Source of the DNA: Membranipora membranacea
Taxonomy: Eukaryota; Bryozoa; Gymnolaemata; Cheilostomatida; Membraniporidae
Length of the DNA: 64,000 bases
Assembly (NCBI GenBank): GCA_914767715.1
Contig: OU612066.1
Coordinates: 34,446,283-34,510,282, forward strand
Reading direction: 5' to 3'
This document shows, in pieces, positions 36,261 to 48,067 of the stretch. The notes beneath the pieces were generated by a model. The model did not search any database. It was given only the letters and a program-made list of their open reading frames with translations, and was not told where the DNA came from. A program made the translations under genes and the position numbers. Each line of letters starts with the position of its first letter. Position 1 is the stretch's first letter.

Positions 36261-37714
36261 CATTGATAAATATAAAGTGTAAACACTGACCCCTTACTTC
36301 AAGCACCTAACTGACAGATTAAATGACCTCCATAAAATCATGAAATTTTAAAGCTCCAAGGTCACCTATCTATGACCAGTAGACCATAGTATGACTAGCC
36401 TTACAATATCTGCTGTTTCCACCTACATTAGATACATCGGAATAGTAAATATCTCATCTCTGTCAGAAGATTTCAGAGCCAGCTATCAGCCTGACAACCG
36501 TGCCTCTTGTTATATTTTAAGAATATATGGCAGCAGACGAGGCAGTGATACGGCGGAATCCCTGGTCTAATGTGATGAAGACCTAACCATGGTCTCCTTC
36601 CCTTTCTGGTGTTAGCCTTGTTGACTTTGCAACCGCCTTACTTTTTGTTCCCAAATGTTTTATTGCTCGCAATCCAGGTGTCTCCTGCGAGATGATTATC
36701 TATTCTGTGAAATCTACACAGTTAATCTATATTTATTACCTTTGGAATTCCGATGTTGACACCGCAACAAGTTTCATAACTTTACAGCATCCATGATATT
36801 AATTGGTATTATCAAAGCTGTTTCTCGAGCTATAATCAGTTTCAAAACAAGCTCAAAACTGACCCACTTGGACCACCAGAAGCAGACCTTGAAATCGACC
36901 CTTTCAATATTCGTTCTTGAGATCATGAAGCCCATGTTACATCAGGGTTTCCCAGTGATAGAATTTAGGGGGGATGCAAGGGGATGGTGTCCCCCTTCCT
37001 AACCATTACGATGGCAATAAACCGTGGGTTTGCAGGCTTGAGGCCATGATTTATATTAGTTTTCTAAAAGATTGCTAAAATTGATACATTTTCGTTTGTA
37101 ATCATCACCGGCCGGGGTTCCGGAAAATGCATGTGGTCAAAGTTTCTTATGGTAGATATATATGCAAAATAACATCACATCTCCCTACACAAGGCTCGTG
37201 TGCGTCAGCTAGGCCATACTTTGATAATTCGTCACCTCAGTCCTAGTTGCCAAATTGAGTTATTGTTAGGGTCAATTTGAAGCCTAATAGCTGGAGCATT
37301 TCACCTGATCATTTTAAACTAAATTTCATGGGTGCTAAAAGGAAAGCATTTGGTTGGGTAGCAGTTACCAGTGATAACAATACAGACCTCTTCTTGAAAT
37401 AACTATTTTATTTTCAGCAATAAACAATTTTTATCATCAAATGTATCTATATCATGTGTTCATGCATGTGTGAGAATATAACTCTTTATTGTTCTTGTCC
37501 AAAAATGAGACGGTTATGAAACCTAGCTAACCCCCCCCCCCACCTATTACCTCTAACCTGTGGTTTGATATGGTTTGATAGGCTGATATGATATATGGCT
37601 ATGGCTGACCTTATCACACAGCCCACTGGTGTTAAACTAGATGGGTAACACATTTCTTGTGTGAAATCCTAGGTACACTTGCACTGGTTTCTATTATCCA
37701 TTACAGCATACAAC

Positions 37715-37744
37715 CACAGAGTAGGGATATATCCTTACCCTGTG
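37715..37744. mobile_element. 30-bp palindrome (unit B)
   Basis: Same position as in unit A; the right half has CCTTACCCTGTG, so pairing is slightly reduced. Confidence 0.55.
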
Positions 37745-38738
37745 ATACAATCATAGTAGTCCTTCACATCCAACAAACATGTCAAAGCACCTGTCAACCA
37801 TTAAATCACATATTATAATATACAGCGCCCGCCCAGCCCGCAGCATCTGACGTTCATTAAAAAGAAACCTGCTTATAAATCCGTCATTTGAAGGTAGGAT
37901 AAAGAATCACAAAGCCTGATTACCATGCTGCTAACAAACAATCAATAGTTTCATGCCTAGTATTTTTTCTTCCGAACTCTTGCATAGGTCTGTGGGCTTT
38001 TCAACTCCCATGGTAATAGCTGTTTGCTAATGTTGACCCACCATCTTCGATTGCATTCACTGCCATGATTTCATACATATATTGACGCGACAGGCACCAA
38101 AAACAAGAAGCTTGATAACGGTTCCAGAAGAAGTACAACTCTGCCTGCCATTCAAAAATTCCTATGAATCTTCCTATGAAAAACGTGTAAAGTATGTGAG
38201 TTGTAAAATATGGTACCATTTAATGGTACTCTGTTATTGGTCCCCCAGCTTCTAGGCCGAACCCCTCGTACTGTGCAATCACCCACCCACACTCCCCCTG
38301 GTACTACAAAACAATGAATTATAAACAGTTGTAGCTAAATATGACTGATTTATGGGCTCTATTCTATACTCCTACTTGCAATGGTATCGAAGGAATAGAT
38401 AACTCTGATGAATAGGAACATTTTGTGTTCCTGGTAAAGTGTTAAACACGGCATCTTGCTATCAACAATCACCTTATCTTGTTAAAAAGGGCACTACCAA
38501 ATCCCTACTTTATAGGCAAACAAAATTCGGAATATGATTTATTTGAATATATTCAGCTTCTTTTTTTTTTAACTGCCTCTCCGCAGATACAGTGTACAGC
38601 AATAATCTTACATTAATCAGATACTAGCACAGTGCCATGTAATGCAAGGGGCACAAGCATTGATATGAATATATATCAGTGGGCACAAGTGAGCAAGAAT
38701 TGTTGAATATCGATTTGAAAATTGTTATAACAAGTAGG

Positions 38739-38807
38739 ATCTGCTCAGATATCTGGCAGTGGCATTTCATCAGTTATGGAATGCCACTAACAGCAAGCCA
38801 AGCAGAT
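38739..38807. repeat. Nested inverted repeat in linker
   Basis: Outer arms ATCTGCT (38739-38745) and AGCAGAT (38801-38807) enclose the palindrome CAGATATCTG and a hairpin with arms AGTGGCATTTC and GGAATGCCACT (38758-38788). The same structure is at 53735-53765. Related hairpins lie at 63032-63080 and 63206-63242. Confidence 0.7.
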
Positions 38808-40008
38808 GTCTATCTGGTTTTTACTTCCACATGATTATTTATCCATGTCCAAATGTCGTTAGAAAGTGGAGGGTGACAGCAGCTTACCTTAAACCTTAAA
38901 CTGTGTTGCCTGATAAAAGTCATTTCATGTGGATTTTTGAAAAAATTTAACTATCCTAGGGCTAGGGACAGAAATATTATCTAGAGTTTGGCTAGGTAGC
39001 TACCACCAGTTTTAGTCAGGTAAGTTTGACGCTCATAAAAACTAAGATAGTATTACTAGCTAGCAATAAGCTTCATCATTCGAACAAGACAAAGAAACAA
39101 AATTATCCTTCTGTGAATGCGAAAGTTTTCTCATAGAGTTAGATTTATTTCAATTGACCATTATGTATAATTCGAAAAAGAATCACGGTGCTGACGCCTG
39201 AATGAGAGATATCACTGTCTTGAGTATCTAATAACAACACGGTTATTAAATACCTTGTACCTAGAGAATAACAGCTTTTTAGTTTTTGTGTAGAAAGTTT
39301 TTGCAGATGAATAATTCAGCAGTTTACTATGTTTACTATGTCAGATTCTATGGTTAATATAAATAACATTTAATGTCCCAAGACCTTGCATTGCGTATGG
39401 TTGTCACCCTCCCTGTTGTCACTACAACACATTTTTCTATCATTAGATCCAGGGAGTTATCTTATTATTGTGCAAGGTAAGACAACTTTATGTCAAACTG
39501 CAGAACAGTTTAGTTTTAATTTCAAGAACAGACAGATTGACCGGTAATCCTCAGACTTGTGCTGTTATGATAAATATCCTTTCCTCTTTTGTCGTTCAGA
39601 TGAATTTGTTTCTGGTTTTTAAGGAACAAATACCTTGAAACTCAAGCAATTAATCTGATGGCATGTGTGAAACTCGAGTACATATATCAAATGTTTGTAT
39701 TCAGACGTTACTTTACTCACATAATTATTGAAAGCTATAACACTAGTGATTAGAGAGTGTTCATAATTTATGCTGTTATGTCAGTGTTGTGCAGATTATG
39801 TAAGAAAAAGGCAAGTTTCCACAGCTCCTCTAACACAAATCTTACTTGTATATACATTTATCAACTTTGTTTACTGATCAAGGTCACTGGAGACATTCCA
39901 TGCAAATTTTGAAAGATGTCATTATGTGGGATCAGTTGTAATTCGATCGACCAATCAGTATCGGAGAGGTATACACCTGAGGGTGCTGGGGGCTGGAACA
40001 ATCAACAA

Positions 40009-40050
40009 TGAGTGAATAGCAAGCGCTCTAACCGATTGCGCCATCTCACC
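40009..40050 (-). other. Truncated tRNA-like sequence
   Basis: Only the 5' part (A-box-like GGCGCAATCGGTTAGAGCG, minus strand) remains. The B-box half present in the second linker at 55058-55149 has been deleted. Confidence 0.45.
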
Positions 40051-40432
40051 ATCCCCAAAAAAGAATGGGTTGATGGCGCTAATTAGATAGCCCGCTATTC
40101 ACTACTCGTATGTTGTAAAATCAGATAAAATATTACAGTTCTGATTCCCAGATGATACCTACAACAGTTAGAAGAGTATAGTTTACCTAGGCTGCCACCA
40201 GCATTTAATACCCGACGGTCTGAGTACCTTGATAATGACAGTTTGGAAAGAAATGGAGCAGAAAATCTTATCTGATGATTTTGTCAGCAGTTTATATCGG
40301 GCAAACCAGCTGAAACAAATGTTACCGAGTTGAGATCGTATGTCAAACTACCGAGCCTTGATGTCGCAAGACCTGATTATTATTTAAGATCAGGTCTTAT
40401 GTAGAACAAGACTCTTTTTATTATCATTAGGT

Positions 40433-41391
40433 GTAGCGGCTCTCTCGGATTAATCGAAGTGCTTTAGTTTTTACTGATGCTATGTGGCATAAATTCTTTT
40501 ATTGGATTCTCACTATGCACGATAACACCGTGAAACTAAAATAATAAGGTTAACATATAACATTTTTGTAAAGGTTTTGAGAATTTTGATATAAAATGAG
40601 TCATGTAAAACAAATTAATCTTGAGAACAGCACAGCTGTAAAACAATTGGAAGACTAAACATTAGATAACAATGGCTCAAAATTAGTGCAAATTATTCTA
40701 AATCTAATTACGCAAATTTCAAATAAAAACAGGTTATTCCTGGATTGTGAAATATATAACGACAAAAAGATAAAATGTAAATTTACCTTGATTGCACCAT
40801 CCAAGGAGAGGCTATTTTGTGGTTGCTGCTTATGTAAGGGCAGCTGAGTATAAGTATTGAGATATAAAATATTATTCGTATAATTCAGAATAATATATAA
40901 TGTCAGAGAAGTACCAGAATAATTCTGATTTTACAATACTTCGCGTCCAGGTTTCACATGTTGTATGTTGTGCTGCTGGAGACGTAATGATGAAAAATTG
41001 CCGAAAACTTAGTTAAAAAACAAAATGAATTGAGTCCTTCACTATCAGACCATCTCTGGATTTACTGCAGTGAAATCATGCAGTGCAGTGTATTGAAATT
41101 TGGGTTTTAAAGATGCTTGATATGAAGAGTTTGTTATTGTTTGCAATTAAAATATTGCAATGGAAATTTAGGTCTACAAAAATGTTTATTTATACTAGGG
41201 TTTGTTCCATACCACAGATCTTAGATTTATCAGTAAACATGCCTGGAAAATCATAATAAAATTTAACTAATTAGACATAGTAGGGTTTCTTACACACCAC
41301 AGATCTTAGATTTATCAGCACAGGGACAGTAAACAAGCTTGGATGATCTTGATGAAATTTAACTAATTATTGATAGAACATTACATTAGGT
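40433..41391. other. 959-bp presence/absence segment between 8-bp direct repeats
   Basis: CATTAGGT occurs at 40425-40432 and 41384-41391. In the linker after unit C a single CATTAGGT (55524-55531) sits at the equivalent site and the segment is absent. The ends are not terminal inverted repeats. Near its right end two imperfect tandem copies lie at 41197-41273 and 41282-41369, each with CACAGATCTTAGATTTATCA and AAATTTAACTAATTA. It is either an insertion with an 8-bp target duplication or a deletion between short repeats in the other copy. Confidence 0.65.
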
Positions 41392-41430
41392 ATGTGAGTT
41401 GAAAAGTAAAATATACTGGAAGTTGTCTTA

Positions 41431-42206
41431 TAAGTTTGAAGTTTGAAGTTTGTTCATTGCCTAAATTCTAATATCCATCCTGTGATAGGTTGATAGCATC
41501 GAATGTACGGCACATACATGGAAAAAATAAAAATAAAAGGAGTCTGAGCTGCATTAGTTTAAAAATTGCATATAAAATTCAAAAATGGTATTTTGTCTTT
41601 TGGTTGTTCTACACTTGGATGGCCTATATTTATCTATTTTTGCTCTACGAGCAGATGTTCTGTTCGTGTTTATTTTAATACGAGAGTTCAAGGGGTGATT
41701 ATCGTCGTCAGCAAGTGGTGTGCAAGAATGTTGTGATAGGTGGCAGTGCTAGATGGTCCAGCCTCTGCTCGTAGTTGTCAGAGAATGGCAGCACAATCCC
41801 AGTAGTAGAGCGCTGGATCCTCTCTAGTCGTGTTTTATCGGTGTCTAGTAGTAGATTATACCATGCAGGGCAGGCGTAGGAGATTATAGACTTAATGTTA
41901 GCTATATAGAAGGTTCTCAGGCCATCACTTTCCATGCCCATGCGTTTCAACAGTCTCATCAAGTATAATCGTTGAGAGCATTTAGATATAGTTAGTTAGT
42001 GTGTTGTCTATGAATACGCCTAAAAACTTGGTATGCTCAGAGGTAGAGATAAAGAGATTATCATCTCCATAGGTTATACCAAGGTGCATAGCATTCAGTA
42101 TCACAGTTTTGCTGAAATTCAAAATCATATTGTTTTGCGCAGACCAGGTGTTTGCTAACAATATTGCATCAGATATGTTCTCAGTGGATGGATCAACCAT
42201 AGGCTT
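41431..42206 (-). mobile_element. LINE fragment copy in unit C
   Basis: Copy of 16038-16862 with small internal deletions (near 41712 and 42090). Minus-strand ORFs at 41962..41708 and 42281..41982 show the same reverse-transcriptase C-terminal segments. It begins with the CAAACTT-type tail, directly after the linker. Confidence 0.75.
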
Positions 42207-42640
42207 ATATTCACAGCTCGGATCAGCAGCATCTTTCTCTATAGCTGAGAGGTATGGATGAGAAAATAACGCCACCAACAAAGATGGCTACCAGTGGAGG
42301 ATCCTGAGATGGATGCTCTGCGTCAGATGGCCGATCAAATTATTGAGCGGTATACAGACGAACCGGCCTCACACCTTGGAGCACGCATATATCAACAATT
42401 GACATGTGAGACGGTTTGGCCACGTAAATTGTCTTAACCCCAAAACACCAGCTAGCCAAGCTATAAATGATACCATAAACACAGAAACGTGATACCAAGA
42501 GGAGGAGAAAAATTGAAATGGGTGAAACGCCTTCAGAAAGACCTTGACAAATTAGACCTAAATCTGATCTAAGTTCTTGAGGTGTAACAAGATAGAATGG
42601 AGTGGAGGCGTTTTGTACACAGGATGAGATGACTAGAGGC
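42207..42640 (+). mobile_element. Right half of the plus-strand LINE, unit C
   Basis: Copy of about 16863-17290. The left half of this LINE (15900-16037) is not repeated here, which places the duplication breakpoint at the nested-LINE edge. Confidence 0.65.
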
Positions 42641-42936
42641 TCTCAGGATGTCTGAACAGAATACATCTGTCATGTCAAATTTCAAATTTATGGGTGTCAG
42701 TTGTGTTCCCCATTTGGGTACTCAGTCTAGGTGTATTAACCCAGGCCTCAGGCTAAAGAGACAGCCGGATGTTTACCTTACCAGTTTGCATATTCACAGG
42801 GTGGAGGGACTGTAATAAATCTTCATAAATAATCACTTATTAGATTTATGCCAACAGCTGGATGAGTATAACAGTAAATAGGCAGAAGGTCATGTAGATC
42901 AAGCCATTGCTCTTAGATTAGTCTGACAGAGGCAGG

Positions 42937-44718
42937 ATGGAAAAAACTATCATCTTCTTACTTGCGACTATCGCTATTTGTTCGGCAGAGACGTTTTATC
43001 AACTGAATACAACATGTCCGCCTCTTGCCCATGTGGCCAACTTTAGTCTGTCACTGGTATGTTTTTGGTTTTCTTGTTTCTTGTCTATCTTTTATTGTCT
43101 ACTGTTAATTTGTCCATGCTGATAGCTTATATGAGTTGTGTCAATCACCTTTCACAAGGCTTCTGCAGTTTAAATTGCGAAGGTGCTCACTTAATCTGTA
43201 GCCTGGCCTTTTGATATAGTAGTTAGTTTGTTTCATATAAATTTACGTAACCCTACAAATGAGTGAATTGGGCCAAATGACGAGATCTTTGCCAGCACGA
43301 CTCGACCCATCACACTTGCGTTTTGAATCAGAGACTCTGATGTCTTATTGTTGGCTCAAATATCTGAGTAATAAAAAGTGGAATTATTATCGAGCAGCGA
43401 GAGACTTTACTTCTCTATTTAGTCTATCTCCATTGTATTTAATTTTTTTGGCATAATGAAAAAGCTCTCGCATATGAAATGATCTCTAGAAATGGCATCT
43501 TGTGGTATTTGTATTTTCTTTTTCATTTAAGTATAATTCAGGGAAATGGTATGAACACAGGAGAATCCCGACAACGACTCCTATTCTACAATCCGTTCGA
43601 TGCCTTAAAACCATTCACAATGGCACACAATTTGTTAAGCTTAGAGGGTATGTAACTTAGTACATCATGGTATGCAATACTTTGATGTACATCATAACCA
43701 TTCATATAAAATGAGAGCACTTAGGGACATATTGACTTGAAACAATGGTATATGATACTTTTGGTACTATATTAATTGTGTTTTTCTTCAATTGGAAAGT
43801 CTTGACCAGATTAACTTTGCACCTAAAGGACCAATTATTATCTAAATTTAATTCCAAGCTGTTATTTCTTATAAATAGTTCAACAAAGTTGTTGGTAGCA
43901 AGTCAAACAACTATCTCCTAGCCAACTTTGACAACAAGTCCTAGCTTCTAGCGGCTTGCTGGCATAAAAGTAGAAAGTATTTATCTAACTAGTTAACTGA
44001 GTGTTACACTTGTCATTATTGTCAGTATAAGGTTTTCCTCTGTCAAATATGAGATGTTCAATTGTCGGTGCAACTTTTGATTGGCTTGTATTTTTTTTAT
44101 TTTGTACACTTGGTCTTGTGTTGGGTGTTCAATTGGTATCATTATTGGTAATGTATTATTTATTTGATATTGTGTTACAGAAAGATGTCACTTGGTCGGT
44201 GGGGATGGAGCAATTTTAGACGAAACACTACATTGACTTGCGGCGTTACAGACTGTACAATGACTATTCCTCTATCTGGTGATTCTAGTAAGTTTGGGTA
44301 TTCAACCTATGACTCATACGCAACAGAAACTATTTTGAGACATTCGTAATCACCAATTAAATTCTGTAACTAGAAATTTGTTTTACGTATTGTATAAATC
44401 CTTTCCTTTAGCAATATATATCCATACAAGATACTGCAGTAACTAATATACAACAACGTAAATTCAATTATATTTATCAATAGTTGTATTTTCTTTATAG
44501 AAAGTGTAGAAGATTTCTATGTCATTGATACAGACTACGACAACTATGCACTGGTGTTCGGGTGTAAGCCACTGCCCAATAATAGAAGCGCAGTATTTGG
44601 AAATCTGCTGATGAGAAATGAGGTCCAAATAAATGACGACGAAATAACACAACACATCAACACATTTAGAGAGTTAACAGAGGGGCGCGATATATTAGAG
44701 GATCACTCTAATTGCTGA
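42937..44718 (+). CDS. L5: secreted lipocalin, apolipoprotein D-like (unit C)
   Basis: Exons are 42937-43056, 43532-43647, 44181-44287 and 44501-44718. Lengths and phases are identical to L3 (186 residues). Exons 1 and 2 encode the same residues as L3. Exon 3 has one synonymous change in TGTAC(A/T)ATG. Exon 4 has PNNR where L3 has PNDR. The signal peptide, GKWYEH, CGVTDC, DTDYDNYALVFGC and the C-terminal SNC are all retained. About 0.3 kb of 5' flank down to the LINE is shared with L3, so both genes probably have the same promoter and expression. The gene appears functional. Confidence 0.88.
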
Positions 44719-45127
44719 ACAAATCCTTTATAAATGTTCCGGATTGTACTACATGAACCACAGATCAGCACTTAAAAATGAAGCAGCAGTTGCTCAAACA
44801 ATTATTATGATGAATTGGAAAAATATCAATTATTTTATTGTAGTTGGTTTGGTCAGAACGATGTTCTTTGAATGGTTCTCTTTAGGCTAAATGAGACAAT
44901 ACTTTCACAACCGATTAACATTAAACCACCGAATTTGTTGTTGTTTTATTCTCCATGACTGTTTGATAACTTCAAATTGTATTTTGCACCCTTTTTAAAA
45001 TATAAAGTAGTAGTATGTTAATTACAACTTCCTGATTAAGAAAAATAAAGATGGCGGACTGAAGATGGTGACTCTAAATTAGTCTAAGATAAGAAAGTTT
45101 AATAAATCTAACATTGTTACATTACAT

Positions 45128-45860
45128 AGTCAGCTTGGTGAAGTGGCAGCAGTAATCTCATTGTACTAAAACTGTACAAAATTGGCTCTTGATTCTCCAT
45201 ACAAAGATAGCTTATTTTGGCAAATGAATTGCATCACAAAATCCACAGAACAATAATCGTTAAATGTTTAGAATTCTGCCAGTGAAATTGAGACAACATT
45301 CCAATGACAATTAGTTTTATCAAGACATTAGGGCCGGTGAATTTTTGAGCAGTGTGGTTGGACATGTAGACATGAAGCGAATCTATTTATTGCTGGTTGG
45401 AACCCTGGATTCTGAGAATGTTAAACAACCGCTCCACCCATCCAGGGTACTTTCAAGTAATTTGATTGACTGATGAGAGCAGTGATAATTCAACAAAATA
45501 TTATCACTGCTCTTATCTAGTAATCCTGCCAACAAACACTTACATACCTAAGATGAGTCATGCGAACGGTGGAATCAATTGGATCTTGTCGGAGATTTAT
45601 AGGGCCTGCAACTTACACTAAGAGGCAGTCACAGGTTGTGAGGATTTAAAGATGCGGGGCGGTTCAACCTTAAACCTTTAATTATTTTCAAATAGATTGC
45701 GGCTATTAAAGTTCACTGTGTTGCTTTCCGATTCCGGCAACGGTCGTCATAATGATGAATTGTGTAGAATTGGTCATAGACTTCCTATTCATACTAGAAC
45801 TGGATTAGGTAAAATCTTTCTGTTAATAAGATGATTTGTATAATTCTAAACTTCACATAC

Positions 45861-45891
<31 letters not shown>

Positions 45892-47850
45892 TACTGTGCC
45901 TGGACTTGGAAAATATGCCGACATGTGCAAGATCACTGTGATTGAGTGAATTCAATGATAACAATAAAATAGCTAAATCACTGTTTTTTATAACTGCATT
46001 GAGCAATAAGCAGAAATAAATAGGGGCGCTCCTGCATCACACGACCAGCAACAAGACATACCATTCAGTAATGTTGAAAGCTTTGCTGCTACCAGGAATC
46101 CCAGCCATGCACTCAGATGATAGTAAGCTTAATGCTGTGAAAACCTCTCTTCATAGAGTGGTCGGCAAACAAATTGTATTTCCATAAGTTTCTTCAGATA
46201 TTAAATAATAACAAATAAAATTAATTTTATTGGGGCGTGGAAAACATAAAAAGCTCCTGAATAAATTTAAGAAATACTTATGGTTAGATCAAAATCCAGA
46301 CAACAGAAACAAACAAAAATTAGTATGAGAAATATTTGTGGAGTCAGTGGAATTAGTTCAATCATTTTTCTTATCAATTAATTTTTCCAAATGTGCACGG
46401 CAAGCTGCTCAAAATTTGTTTGAATAGGATCAAAGATTTTTGAGTGGACTGGTGATTTGGCAACTTACTAAACACGACTGTCACACCGGATCCAAAAAAA
46501 CTCCATAAGCCTGATTTATGCTGTTTGATTTGTCGGAAAACATTTGGATTTCAACGGTGCATATGAAGGTGCTCCAATATTTCCACATTGCAGCATGGCT
46601 GTTTAGGTGTAAGATAATTTTAATCCTCTTTGGAAGAATTCCATGAGTTTATAAGCCACTAAGATCAGAGCGATGATCGTCCGACACTTTGGTTCTTTTT
46701 TGCCTATATATCTATTAAATTGCTAAGTAACGCACCAATTTTCCTGTATATACAGAGGAGAAATTTTGAATCTTGGCAAAGAAAAGCAACTTCTTTGCAC
46801 TAGCAGACAATCCTAACTACTATATTTCTGCATTAACATTATGCCCTGAATTTTACCTGTTCAGACTTCAAACTATATTATTTAAAACCATTCTTCCATG
46901 CTTTGGTTTAACCTAAGAAAGTGATTGTGAGAGAAACAGGTCTAATTCCCTCAATCCTCAGTATACGCTGCCACTAGTAATTACTCTCCAATCTCTGAGC
47001 CTGATGAAGAATTTGTGAGTAGATCAAAAATTATTACTTCTTTGAGCAATATTGATGAAGATCAGATTGACACTTGGGTTCCATCCCGACATGATAGCTT
47101 GCTTTTAACTGGTGTCACCTTGATAAAAAGTATACCCAATGGTATTATTATAAGATTTTGAATGTGTGAAATCTTTTTGGCGCTTCATTATCTTGTCACA
47201 GCAGCTCTTGAAGATCCGTCATCTGCAATCTGTTTCTCATGTCACTATCTATGGGTGAAAAAACAAATAGATCTACATGCTCAATATTGATACTTTCCTG
47301 ACACAGAAAACTACAATGCAATGTTCTACTGCCTGGGCACGGTACAGCAACAACATAAAACACTCCTAGAACCAACGAGCTCTCCCGTTTTTGATGTATA
47401 GATCACCTTAGACGGCTTGACTTAAGTGTTTGCAGGTAATTAATGTCATGTGCTGAGTATCAGAACAAACATAAAGATTATCAAGATTTCACTGGGCGGA
47501 GTTACTGCCTTATTTATTTTGTAGATTAATGGAGGAGTTAGCCTTAGCCCTAGCTCATTTATTGATTTATGTGACCACTCACATTTTTAGGCGTCCATAG
47601 AAGATCATTAATGTAGCTATGTTGATTTTAAGCAGAAGGGAAACAGGGTGTAGTTTGTTTGTTGATTCCTGTCCATATTTGGTAATTTAATGAGGTAAAA
47701 TGGCTGAAGCCATACCACAGAGTTTGCAGCTTTTGTTAACTCAATCATAAAATTGGATATAATAATAGGTGACTGTGAGTGCGGGTGTGTGATCTCAGAA
47801 ATGCTGGCTGTATCTACTAATTATCGTCATCATATCAGATGATAATAATA
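45128..47850 (-). repeat. Companion repeat C-a
   Basis: Near-identical to A-a and B-a. Its (TA)n tract is at about 45865-45891. Confidence 0.7.
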
Positions 47851-47855
47851 TAGTT

Positions 47856-47939
47856 GGTAGACTGCAGCGGGACTTGAACCTGGGACCTCAAATGCCTGCG
47901 CATCAGAGGGCAGGCGCTCTAACCAACTGAACAGTTACC
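47856..47939 (-). other. tRNA-like / Pol III promoter-like sequence (unit C)
   Basis: 84 nt with TTCAGTTGGTTAGAGCG and GGTTCAAGTCC. The 5' GGTA pairs with the 3' TACC, but the rest of the acceptor stem is poor and the middle loop is too long for a standard tRNA. Confidence 0.5.
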
Positions 47940-48067
47940 AATCATACCAAGGCATACAACTGTTAGACGGGAGTATTTTATCAAAGTAGAAAATATATAG
48001 TTACTTTCCCACAAAACTACCTGTTTTATCTTCCACTATCATCTGAAAATTGTAATAGAATATAATT

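Larger units (their letters stand above)
28231..41430 (+). repeat. Tandem array, unit B with linker
   Basis: The second unit. It starts inside intron 1 of the lipocalin gene and so lacks the LINE, promoter and exon 1. It contains L4 exons 2-4, companion repeats B-a (about 30228-32965) and B-b (about 33170-36260), a tail to about 38346 and a 3.1-kb linker to 41430. Confidence 0.85.
38346..41430. repeat. Linker after unit B
   Basis: Non-coding DNA repeated after unit C at about 53507-55571. It contains a nested hairpin at 38739-38807, a truncated tRNA-like sequence at 40009-40050 and a 959-bp segment (40433-41391) absent from the other copy. It ends where the LINE tail of unit C begins. Confidence 0.7.
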
